Source: DASUPK01 sp963804595 (GTDB lineage Bacteria; Actinomycetota; Thermoleophilia; Solirubrobacterales; 70-9). Taken from it: a DNA stretch of 64,000 nucleotides. The stretch lies in the NCBI GenBank assembly GCA_963804595.1, contig CAWDQZ010000019.1, forward strand, positions 216,084 through 280,083, given 5' to 3'. This document shows positions 51,830 through 59,588 of the stretch, one piece after another. Within the stretch, counting starts at the first letter, position 1. Each line of letters starts with the position of its first letter. The notes below the pieces were generated by a model. The model did not search any database. It saw nothing but the letters and a program-made list of their open reading frames with translations, and was not told the origin of the DNA. The position numbers were made by a program, and so were the translations under genes.

Positions 51830-52432
51830 CTAGGCGCCAACCTCGGCAAGCAGGTTGGGCAACGGGCGGATCAGGGGCGCGAGCGCCTCGCGGGCCTCCT
51901 CCGGGGTGACGACATCCTCCGGGGCTAGTTTGCGGATCTCGCGGCTGGTGGCGTCCTCGTAGACGTGCTCGCCGATCATCCGAGCGCGCTTGTCGTAGTG
52001 CCAGATCATCGCCAGGCGATGGCGGAGCAGATACGACGCGTCGGGATCATCGACATCCTCCCCGGACGCGATCAGGAATTCTCCAGGTGCGTAGTGGTTA
52101 AAGATCGACTCCGAGGCGAACCCCCAGTCCGCCACCGCGATCTGCTCGTCCTCGAGGATCATCACCGGCGCCCCGGCCTCGGTCATCCCTCGGTAGAACT
52201 CCTGGACCTCCTCGCGGCCGTCGAGCAGCAGGCTACGGCCGCCCTCTGTAATGCGGTAGACCGGATGCTCGACGGTCATCTCCGGGTCGAAGATCTCCGG
52301 CCAGCGTCCGGACACTTCCAGCAGCCCGTGGCGACGGTAGTTCTCGAGGATCTGTCGGCGTCGGGGGTCTTCGGTTATCTCCAGGCACCGGTCCACCGCC
52401 AGCGTGGCCTTCGTGAAATCAAGCTTGGTCAT
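51830..52432 (-). CDS. SnoaL/NTF2-like protein, 200 residues
   Basis: A longer NTF2-like protein beginning MTKLDFTKATLAVDRCLEI, with MTVEHPVYRITEGGRSLLLDGREEVQEFYRGMTE typical of the cone-shaped fold. It does not carry the MSEENVE start of the other paralogues. The ATG at 52432 with AGAGGGGA upstream is chosen; upstream in-frame sequence runs into repeat DNA. Confidence 0.75.
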   Translation of the reverse strand: MTKLDFTKATLAVDRCLEITEDPRRRQILENYRRHGLLEVSGRWPEIFDPEMTVEHPVYRITEGGRSLLLDGREEVQEFYRGMTEAGAPVMILEDEQIAVADWGFASESIFNHYAPGEFLIASGEDVDDPDASYLLRHRLAMIWHYDKRARMIGEHVYEDATSREIRKLAPEDVVTPEEAREALAPLIRPLPNLLAEVGA

Positions 52433-52616
52433 CGGGTTCCCCTCTTTTGGGCACCGTGTCCACTTCTGGGAAGTCGTATCGACGGCGTAGGTCGTGCGAA
52501 GCCCTCTGGTGCGGACTGTCGATTCTCTCGCCCGCGCCGGATGCGTGTCAACGCCGTCGGACTTCGAACCGCCCGCTGCTGGATTCGCGAGAAGCAAGCG
52601 CCCGGCTCGAAAGCGC

Positions 52617-52855
52617 TCCTTTCCATGCAAAGCAGAACTGCTGCTCTTCGTCCAAAGCACGCACCGCTGCGAACGTCCCGGGTTATTCCCTATACGGGTG
52701 ATTGCCGGACGTTCGCGATGCCGGCCGGCACCGAACGTCCGTGGGTGACCCCCATATGGAGGATTCCCGGACGTTCGCGCGACGGGTGGGGCGGGGAGCG
52801 CCAGGAAAGCGCTGCTTTCCATGCAAAGCAGCGGTGCTGCTTTTCGTCCAAAGCA
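52617..52855 (-). repeat. long modular repeat, copy C (inverted)
   Basis: Opposite in orientation to copies A and B. The 108-bp core is 52670-52777, with arm pairs 52670-52678/52707-52715 and 52732-52740/52769-52777, all perfect. By eye it differs from copies A and B at about two positions each. Both edges carry paired short hairpins; the one at 52810-52833 has a perfect 9-bp stem (CGCTGCTTT/AAAGCAGCG) with loop CCATGC. It fills most of the gap 52433-52863, with no gene seen. Confidence 0.87.
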
Positions 52856-52863
52856 GGAGTCTC

Positions 52864-53274
52864 CTACTCCGACAGTCCGGCGGCTTTGAGGGCCTTTGCG
52901 CGATCCATGTAAGCCGCAACGCGGATCGCCTTCCCCCGCCTCATGGTCCAAACATGCGCGGCGGGGGTCGCGACTTCGGCGCCGCTGCCCTTGCCCTTAC
53001 CGCGAAGGACGACCAACACCACGACCTTGTCATCCGCTGGGACGAAGGCTTCGGCTTCCAGCCGGAACCCTTCCCAAGCCGAAAGCCACTCGCGACACGA
53101 CGCAAAGAAGGCCTCGACGCCCTGATCGACGTGGGCGTCGGGCAACTCGGCCGCCCACACTCCCTCGATATTCGGATCGAAGAGCTCACGTCTCGAGAAG
53201 TCACCCCGCGCCCACTCGTCGTAGGCGCGACGCAGGGATTCGACGCTCTCCCGACCCATCCCCTCTTCCGACAT
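52864..53274 (-). CDS. SnoaL/NTF2-like protein, paralogue 3
   Basis: A 136-residue protein with MSEEGMGRESVESLRRAYDE at the start and KALKAAGLSE at the end, so clearly of the same family as the 44-45 kb pair. The GATACT leader stands 9 bp before the ATG at 53274. Long repeat copy C begins 9 bp after its stop. Confidence 0.83.
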   Translation of the reverse strand: MSEEGMGRESVESLRRAYDEWARGDFSRRELFDPNIEGVWAAELPDAHVDQGVEAFFASCREWLSAWEGFRLEAEAFVPADDKVVVLVVLRGKGKGSGAEVATPAAHVWTMRRGKAIRVAAYMDRAKALKAAGLSE

Positions 53275-53533
53275 CGCCGACGCAGTATCTCGCGGATAAG
53301 TAGAGGCGAGCGACCCCCCTCCCGCCAAGTTCTCTGCGCGGGTCCCGCCGGGCCTGCGCTCAGGGCCTTGTCCACCGGGCCGCTCGCATCATGGGAGATG
53401 CCCTGATCACCGGAGGGTCAAACGGTGCTGGGAAGGTGCGAAGGGGAGGGTGTGAGGCGAGAACTACCCGCTCGGAGGACCGCCGAATGCCTCAGTACAA
53501 AGAAAACCCATATTTCCGGTCGGGAAGGCTGGG

Positions 53534-53830
53534 ATGATCCGGACCTGTGGCGACATCGGAGCCGCTCGGAGAGAGAGCTGGCGGATTGGTGCGGAAGGTG
53601 AGCGGATCGTCGCCAGGCGCTGCACCTGTCCGCAACCGCTCCTCGACACGGACGGCGACGGTTGGACGCTCTGCGTCAAATGTGGCCGCGAGCTCGCGAT
53701 CAGGCTCGGCTGCGAAAGGCCTCACGCGGGCGCCGGGCAGCCAACCTTGCTACGCCATCAGAGACGCCTCTTACCGTCGGCTCGGCGTGAGGCCTTTGCT
53801 ATCTCGATCAGTGTCCTAGCCAGAGCCTGA
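53534..53830 (+). CDS. possible small zinc-binding protein
   Basis: A 98-residue frame containing a plausible zinc site, RCTCPQPLLDTDGDGWTLCVKCGREL. The C-terminal half has the Arg-rich look of a chance frame, so the gene may be truncated or shifted. There is no good ribosome-binding site. Confidence 0.4.
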   Translation: MIRTCGDIGAARRESWRIGAEGERIVARRCTCPQPLLDTDGDGWTLCVKCGRELAIRLGCERPHAGAGQPTLLRHQRRLLPSARREAFAISISVLARA

Positions 53831-53962
53831 TAGGCCTGGTGAACTTCTTGCCGTCGCTTGAGTAGGCCTCCACCGGGCCCGCCCATCTCATCCGGTAGAC
53901 CGGCTGGTCGCCGGCGATCCGGCTCGGCTCGCCCTTGAGAGCCGCGGCGGGAGCTCCTTCGC
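53808..53962 (-). pseudogene. C-terminal fragment of an unidentified protein
   Basis: The stretch LKGEPSRIAGDQPVYRMRW and the following residues to IRLWLGH, then TGA at 53808, reads like a genuine protein end. The frame upstream is closed by a TAG and offers no start codon before the coding-like part. No family recognised. Confidence 0.35.
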
Positions 53963-54032
53963 AGCCGAGACGGCGAGGGACAACTAGGGCGGTTGAAACG
54001 GCCTACCCATACCAAGCAGTAGGTGCGGATTA

Positions 54033-54092
54033 CCGTTGTTTCCAGAGAGGCGAGCCGACGTCCATCCGGGATCGCCTCTCTGGATACACCGG
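54033..54092. repeat. long perfect inverted repeat (hairpin)
   Basis: Arms TCCAGAGAGGCGA (54041-54053) and TCGCCTCTCTGGA (54072-54084) match over 13 bp with an 18-base loop. With two mismatches the pairing extends 8 bp further out, to CCG/CGG. It lies in the 507-bp region 53831-54337, which otherwise has only the gene fragment above. It could be a structured RNA, a terminator without U tract, or an element end. Confidence 0.65.
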
Positions 54093-54337
54093 AGGCGGCC
54101 CGTGCCTTTGCCCATTCCCAGCGCGGGTCGCTTCCACTTCCTATACGCGGTAAAGCGCCAGCTCGGATTGCAGGGTTACGGGGCGTACGCCCGTTTTTTT
54201 GACTCAGCGAGGCTAGAAAGCCGTCGGGTAGCGCGTCTCACAGAAATGGCACCGCTCGGCGCTCCCGCTGTGTGCGTTTACCTCCGGCAAAAGTCGCACT
54301 GATTGATTGCGGTGCTCCCGACCGAAAGGAGCACGAG

Positions 54338-54550
54338 ATGCACCCAGCCGTGCTTGCCGGCGGAATCGGAGCGTTGGACGTTGCCCTTACCGGACAGGCT
54401 GCTCTCTATGCGCGCTACCGCGACGACCGAGACGAAGCTCGCCGTGGAAGGCGAAAAGCAGTCCCGGCCCCGACATATCGTCGGCCCGCTCGTCCCCCAA
54501 AGGGGCAGGAGCAACCCAAGCGCGGTCCTGGCAAGGACGAGCAGGGCTAG
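54338..54550 (+). CDS. small protein with hydrophobic start and basic tail
   Basis: A 70-residue protein: HPAVLAGGIGALDVALTGQ, then an Arg/Lys/Pro-rich tail. AAAGGAG lies 8 bp upstream of the ATG. No family recognised. Confidence 0.5.
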   Translation: MHPAVLAGGIGALDVALTGQAALYARYRDDRDEARRGRRKAVPAPTYRRPARPPKGQEQPKRGPGKDEQG

Positions 54551-54650
54551 TGCGAGCAGCTCACCCTGACGCCCGTTGTCGGAGCTCTGGCGGTGGCGGT
54601 GACTCGGCCAGCCACGTTGAAACCGGCGTCGCCGGGATTCAACATGATGC

Positions 54651-55596
54651 TCAGAGGCCGAAGCTCATTGCCATGCTTTTCGCAGTCTCGGCGCGGCCCA
54701 GCGGCGCGACCCCCAGGAGATCCTCCGTCGTTCGCAGTAGCGAGTAGTGGTTGAAGAGCTCCCCCGAGCGACGCGCGGTCGGCGTTGATGGGCTGACGAT
54801 GACTGTCGCCACTCGCGAGGCTTCCTCGCCCTCGTCGAAGGTGATGAAGAGCACCGTGTGGCCCGCCCCGTAGGCGGGGCTCTGAATGATGCGCTGTGTT
54901 TCATCTGCCAGCCACTCGTCGCCCTGGGCGAGCGGGCAGGAATGCGCGTCGTGACAGAGGTTTGGAGTGATGAAGGAGAAATTCGGCAGCGAGTCGCTGG
55001 CGAGGTCCCCGGCGAGCGCGGTGAGCGGCAGGTCGCGTTCCTGGCAGCCGGTCAGCGACCTGTAGTAGATCGGTGGGTTATGCCGCGCGGCGTATAGGCC
55101 GTCGTCGCTATGGGCACAAGGCGTCGGCATCGACTCCTGGTAGGCGCGCCAGCTCGGCACCTGGGCGAAGATGCTCTTCAGCCGCGTCGAGCAATAACTG
55201 TCCGGTTCACAGTCGCTGTAGAACGGGTTGAGCTTGTAGCCGCCGAGGCCGGAGGTGGCCGCGATGTAGTTCGGCAGGCTCGGGTTCGTAATGGCGTGGT
55301 AGTTCGTCGCGAGGCCGCATTCTGCCGCCAGCGAGTTCAGGTACGGGGCCGAGCTCGAGCCGATCACGTTCTCGTAGTCCTTGTTCTCCATCCAGATCCA
55401 GATCACGTGACGGTAAGAGGCCGAACCAGGTCCGATCCTTCCGCACGCATGTGCCTTTGTCGAGGGTCGCCGGTCCGGATGTTCCTGCAGGCTTGGCGGA
55501 GCCTCCGCCGCCGCAGGCCGACAGCCCAGCAAGGCCGCAGAGCAGCAGCACCACCCAAGAGGCCCTCGCGTGAAGACGGCTCCGTTCTCCGAACAT
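54651..55596 (-). CDS. lipoprotein acid-phosphatase/phosphoesterase-like enzyme; frameshift by 4-bp duplication
   Basis: The N terminus is a lipoprotein signal (ASWVVLLLCGLAGLSAC) and the body is an alkaline-phosphatase-fold phosphoesterase (HVIWIWMENKDYENVIGSS, NPSLPNYIAATSG, LFITFDEGEEASR). The two parts are in different frames. The switch coincides with CGCACGCA at 55442-55449, a tandem 4-mer. Removing one copy joins KGTC to GRIGPGSASYRHVIW and gives about 313 residues. The ATG at 55596 follows a GATACT leader with 10-bp spacing. It may be inactive as it stands. Confidence 0.75.
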
Positions 55597-55614
55597 CGCC
55601 CAAGCGAGTATCCG

Positions 55615-55656
55615 CCGGAGATGATGTCCGAGGACGCGAAGTTCGCGCTCGGTTAC
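55615..55656 (+). pseudogene. 3' fragment of a MIP18-family gene
   Basis: Fourteen codons read PEMMSEDAKFALGY, identical to the C terminus of the MIP18 protein at 43.5 kb, with several different codons. The stop codon is replaced by GGA. Nothing upstream matches the rest of the domain. Confidence 0.6.
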
Positions 55657-55704
55657 GGAGCGAAGCGTTTCGACGTTCTGCTCCAGCATCGCCCACGCAG
55701 TATC
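55657..55704 (-). pseudogene. SnoaL-family 5' fragment with GATACT leader
   Basis: GATACTGCGTGGGCGATG followed by codons for LEQNVETLRS matches the start of the SnoaL paralogues. The family body is absent. It directly faces the MIP18 fragment, the same convergent order as the intact genes at 43.5-45.2 kb. Confidence 0.55.
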
Positions 55705-55741
55705 CTGCGGAGGGCGATGACGGCTCCCGCGGCTACGTCCC

Positions 55742-56068
55742 TCAGGTTGAGGGGGGCGCGCTCGCAGTGTCATGCGGCCGACCGCGCTCGCTGGTGGAGA
55801 CGCGGCGGCGCACCGCCCAGCCCGCCACCGCGAGAACGATGACCAAGCCGATCAACGCGCTCGGGATGCCGCCCCAGTCGGAGACGTCTTCGTCGCCGAT
55901 CCCCAGTCCAGCTGTGAAGATCAGCCACTCGAGCGCAGCGCCGACCAGGCCCAGCACTGTCGACACAAGCCATGACTACGGCCCCCTCATGCCCGCGAAT
56001 AAGTCGTTTGGGACAAGCGCCCGGCCGATGAACCCGGCGACGAATCCGAACAGTAGTGCTCCTACCAC
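55742..56068 (-). pseudogene. GlsB/YeaQ/YmgE-family membrane protein with internal TAG
   Basis: From GTG at 56068 (AAAGGAG 7 bp upstream) the frame reads VVGALLFGFVAGFIGRALVP and on to MRGP, then TAG at 55978-55976. It continues in the same frame as SWLVSTVLGLVGAALEWLIF and DWGGIPSALIGLVIVLAVAG to the stop at 55742. Both halves are needed for the GlsB/YeaQ fold. A single nonsense change or a base-call error separates them. Confidence 0.65.
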
Positions 56069-56219
56069 CTCTCAGCTCCTTTCACGGCATCTGCACAGGA
56101 TGCTCTCGTTACTCGGGGACCGAATCCACGAGCTTGTAGATGAACTATCTGTGTGCCCCCTGGCTTTGTCCTGACTCCCGACAATCATTGACGTTTTGTG
56201 AAGGAGTTACTCCGTAGTC

Positions 56220-56248
56220 TTGACAAACGTTTCTGGGTAGGTAAAGGT
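56220..56248 (+). promoter_or_regulatory. promoter and operator candidate of the ROK regulator
   Basis: TTGACA (56220-56225) is a perfect -35; TAAAGG 16 bp later is a weak -10. The palindrome AAACGTTT (56225-56232) overlaps the -35, and the related string GACGTTTTG lies about 40 bp upstream. This suits autoregulation by the ROK protein. Confidence 0.45.
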
Positions 56249-56256
56249 CCGCGCCG

Positions 56257-57471
56257 GTGGAATCGTCGGATTCCGGATCGCTTCGGTCACTCAGGGAGCT
56301 GAACCGCGGTCGCGTCATCGACGCCTTGCGCGGCCGTGGACGGGCGAGCCGCGCGGAGATCGCGCGGGCGACCGGGCTCTCCCGCTCGACGGTGTCGAGC
56401 ATCGTCTCGGATCTGATCGAGTCTGGCGTGCTCACCGAGCACGGCGAGGAGACCGGAGTTGCCCATGGCGAGGCGGGCGGTAGGCCGCCGGTACTCCTCT
56501 CCCTCAACCCGTCGGCCGGCCTTGCCGTGGGCATCGACTTCGGGCACACCCATCTGCGTGTGGCGGTCTCGGACCTCTCGCACGATGTCCTGGCCGAGAG
56601 CGGGCGCGAGCTCGACGTCGATCACTCCGCTGAGGAGGGCCTGGATGCGGCCGCCGAGCTCGTCGATCGGGTCTTGAAGGAGGCGAAGGTCGACCGCAAC
56701 GGCGTTCTCGGTGTGGGCATGGGGCTGCCCGGCCCGATCAACCGGGCGACGGGACAGGTCGGCTCCTCGTCGATCCTCCCCGGCTGGGTCGGTGTGGACG
56801 CGGCCGAGGAGATGGGGAGACGGCTGGGACTCCCCGTCCATGTCGAGAACGACGCCAACCTCGGGGCGCTCGCCGAGTACGTCTGGGGCTCCGGCAAGGG
56901 CCACTCCGACGTGATCTACATCAAGCTCTCCTCGGGGGTCGGTGCGGGGCTGCTCCTCGGCGGCCGCCTTCATGAGGGCGCCGGGGGAACTGCCGGGGAG
57001 ATCGGGCATACCCCGACGCAGCACGGAACAGCGATCTGCCGCTGCGGCAGCCGTGGCTGCCTCGAGACCGTCGCCTCCGCGCGAGCCATCGCCGAGCAGC
57101 TGGGGGCCAGCCGGGGCGAGCCCGTCTCGACCCAGGAGCTGCTGCGGGTGGCGGCCGAAGGCGATGTCGCCGCCGCCCGGCTGATCGCGGAGGCGGGGAG
57201 GGAGATCGGAGTCGCCCTCGCCTGGCTGTGCAATCTGATCAATCCCGACTGCGTGATCATCGGCGGCGATCTCAGCGCCGCCGGCGAGCTGATCACCGAG
57301 CCCGTCTTCGAGTCCATCCGCCGCTATGCGATCACCAGCGCCTCAGAGGAGGTGCGAGTCGTGGCCGGAGTCCTCGGGGAGCGGGCCGAGCTGCTCGGCG
57401 CGCTCGCCCTCGTCCTGCACGCCGGCGACGGACTGCTGGGCTCCAACTCGCCCCAGACGGTCGCTGCATGA
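56257..57471 (+). CDS. ROK-family transcriptional regulator (XylR-like)
   Basis: A 404-residue protein with an N-terminal MarR-like winged helix (NRGRVIDALRGRGRASRAEIARATGLSRSTVSSI) and a ROK sugar-binding domain. Kinase-type residues remain (ENDANLGAL; EGAGGTAGEIGH) and the zinc motif is CRCGSRGCLE. It precedes and is co-directional with a xylose-type ABC transporter, so it probably controls it in response to the sugar. GTG start. Confidence 0.88.
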   Translation: MESSDSGSLRSLRELNRGRVIDALRGRGRASRAEIARATGLSRSTVSSIVSDLIESGVLTEHGEETGVAHGEAGGRPPVLLSLNPSAGLAVGIDFGHTHLRVAVSDLSHDVLAESGRELDVDHSAEEGLDAAAELVDRVLKEAKVDRNGVLGVGMGLPGPINRATGQVGSSSILPGWVGVDAAEEMGRRLGLPVHVENDANLGALAEYVWGSGKGHSDVIYIKLSSGVGAGLLLGGRLHEGAGGTAGEIGHTPTQHGTAICRCGSRGCLETVASARAIAEQLGASRGEPVSTQELLRVAAEGDVAAARLIAEAGREIGVALAWLCNLINPDCVIIGGDLSAAGELITEPVFESIRRYAITSASEEVRVVAGVLGERAELLGALALVLHAGDGLLGSNSPQTVAA

Positions 57472-57548
57472 AAGCGAACAAGAGATTTCGAAATCAACAC
57501 AGAGAGGATCGGAAGTGATAGAGAGCAAGCGATTGGAGGAGGTACGCG

Positions 57549-58673
57549 ATGTCTAGATCGAAAAGCTGGGCCCGCGGCGCCGTGTTGTCGGTAGCGGCGC
57601 TCGTGATCGGGGTCGGCCTGGCCGCCTGTGGAGGCGGCGGTGGCGGAGGGGGGCCGAAGATCGCCCTGCTCCTGCCCGAGTCGAAGACGACCAGGTACGA
57701 GGCCCACGATCACCCGGAGTTCGAGCAAGCAGTGAAGAACGCGTGCTCGGATTGCGACCTGATCTACAGCAACGCCAACCAGGACGCGTCTCAGCAGCAG
57801 AGTCAGATGGAGGCGGCGCTTACCGATGGCGCCGATGTGGTCGTTCTCGATCCGGTGGACTCGGCCTCGGCAGCGTCGATGGTGCAGCTGGCGAAGCAGC
57901 AGAACGTGCCCGTCGTCAGCTATGACCGTCTGATCCTCGACACGCCGGATGTGGCCGCATACGTCTCGTTCGACAATGTCAAGGTCGGCCAGTTGCAGGG
58001 CCAAGCCCTGTCCACGAAGCTGGCTGACGATGGCAACCCGAGCGGGCCGATCGTGCGCATCAACGGCTCGCCCACGGACAACAACGCCAAGCTGTTCGGC
58101 CAAGGCGCTGCCTCGGCCTTCAGCCAGGCAGGTGTCCAGGTCGCCAAGGAGTACGACACCCCCGACTGGAGCCCCGACCAGGCCCAGACGGAGATGGATC
58201 AGGCGATCACGGCGCTCGGCAAGACCGGGTTCAAGGGCGTCTACGCGATGAACGACGGCACTGCAGGCGGCGCGATCGCCGCGATGGAGGCCGCCGGCAT
58301 CGATCCGACGACGGTCCCGACGACCGGTCAGGACGCGGAGCTCGATGCGGTCCAGCGGATCCTCGCTGGAAGCCAGTTCATGACGGTGTACAAGGCGACC
58401 AGGCCTGAGGCTGAGACCTCAGCGAAGATCGCGGTGGCCCTGGCCAAGGGCGACCCCATCCCGACTGGTCTGATCGTTCAGCAGACGAAGACCAACAACG
58501 GCTCGGCAGACATCCCGTCATTCCTGCTCACGCCGCAAGCCGCCGACAAGAGCAACATGAAGTCGGTGACCTACGGCGGCCAGCCGCTGATCGGTTCGGA
58601 CGGTTACTGGACAGCAGACCAGGTCTGCACCGCCCAGTTCCAGTCGGCCTGCCAAGCGGCGGGTATCAGCTAG
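57549..58673 (+). CDS. xylF: xylose-type sugar ABC transporter, substrate-binding lipoprotein
   Basis: A 374-residue periplasmic-binding-protein-I family lipoprotein. The signal ends at the lipobox GLAAC (Cys near 27), followed by a glycine run. The mature part has the XylF/ChvE pattern (ADVVVLDPVDSASAASMVQLAKQQNVPVVSYDRL; RINGSPTDNNAKLFGQGA). GGAGGAGGT precedes the ATG. The exact sugar, xylose or another aldose, is inferred from the family. Confidence 0.85.
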   Translation: MSRSKSWARGAVLSVAALVIGVGLAACGGGGGGGGPKIALLLPESKTTRYEAHDHPEFEQAVKNACSDCDLIYSNANQDASQQQSQMEAALTDGADVVVLDPVDSASAASMVQLAKQQNVPVVSYDRLILDTPDVAAYVSFDNVKVGQLQGQALSTKLADDGNPSGPIVRINGSPTDNNAKLFGQGAASAFSQAGVQVAKEYDTPDWSPDQAQTEMDQAITALGKTGFKGVYAMNDGTAGGAIAAMEAAGIDPTTVPTTGQDAELDAVQRILAGSQFMTVYKATRPEAETSAKIAVALAKGDPIPTGLIVQQTKTNNGSADIPSFLLTPQAADKSNMKSVTYGGQPLIGSDGYWTADQVCTAQFQSACQAAGIS

Positions 58674-58691
58674 GCGAGGTGAAGTAGAGGA

Positions 58692-59576
58692 ATGAGTCCC
58701 CGAATGGCGCGAGGAGAGGCAAAGTCGAACGGCGAAGGCAACGGTGCCGCGACCGAGCATCTCCTCGCGCTGCGGGGGTTCTCAAAGAGCTTCGGGCCCG
58801 TCCGGGCCCTGCATGAGGTGGACTTCGAGGTCGACCGCGGCGAGATCGTCGCCCTCGTTGGGGACAACGGCGCCGGCAAGAGCACCCTGATCAAGGCGAT
58901 CGACGGCGTCCAGCCTCCCGACCAGGGGGAGGCCTACTTCGACGGCAAGAAGGTCAGCATCTCCACGCCCCAGATCGCGGAGCGACTCGGCATCGCCACC
59001 GTCTTCCAGGATCTGGCGCTGTGCGACAACCTCGACGTGGTCGCGAATCTCTTCCTGGGCAAGGAGCTGGCGGAAAGTGGGGTTCCGGTCCACGTGATCG
59101 ACGAGGTGGAAATGGAGCAGCGCTCCAAACAGCTTCTGAGCGACCTGTCGGTGACGACTCTGGGCAGCGTTCGCACCGAGGTCGGCAGCCTCTCAGGTGG
59201 CCAGCGCCAGTCGGTGGCGATCGCCCGCACCCTGATCGGCGAGCCCAAGGTGGTGCTCTTCGACGAGCCGACCGCCGCGCTCGGTGTCCAGCAGACAGCC
59301 CAGGTGCTCGGCCTGGTGAAGCGGCTCAAGGACGAGGGGCTCGGGATCGTGATGATCAGCCACAACCTCGAGGACGTCTTCCAGGTCGCCGACCGGATCA
59401 TCGTCCTGCGCCTCGGCGAGCGGGTGGCGACCTTCGATCGGGAGAAGACGACGCCCGAGCAGGTCGTCGGCGCGATCACGGGCGCCGATACCGCGGAAAT
59501 GCGGCGCATTGAGGAGGAGACCGAGAAGAAGCTGGGCGACGAGGCCAGTCAACCGAGGGAGGAGACCGATGAATGA
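58692..59576 (+). CDS. sugar ABC transporter ATP-binding protein, single domain
   Basis: A 294-residue ABC ATPase: Walker A GDNGAGKST, signature LSGGQRQ, Walker B VVLFDEPTAA, switch His in SHNLEDVF. E. coli XylG and RbsA carry two such domains; this protein has one, so it would work as a homodimer. It has a 20-residue charged N-terminal extension. It starts 18 bp after xylF. Confidence 0.88.
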   Translation: MSPRMARGEAKSNGEGNGAATEHLLALRGFSKSFGPVRALHEVDFEVDRGEIVALVGDNGAGKSTLIKAIDGVQPPDQGEAYFDGKKVSISTPQIAERLGIATVFQDLALCDNLDVVANLFLGKELAESGVPVHVIDEVEMEQRSKQLLSDLSVTTLGSVRTEVGSLSGGQRQSVAIARTLIGEPKVVLFDEPTAALGVQQTAQVLGLVKRLKDEGLGIVMISHNLEDVFQVADRIIVLRLGERVATFDREKTTPEQVVGAITGADTAEMRRIEEETEKKLGDEASQPREETDE

Positions 59577-59588
59577 GGAGGTGATCTC

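Noticed and set aside
54036..54302. 88-codon frame across the long hairpin
   Set aside because: It spans the inverted repeat, has no ribosome-binding site and shows no protein-like pattern.
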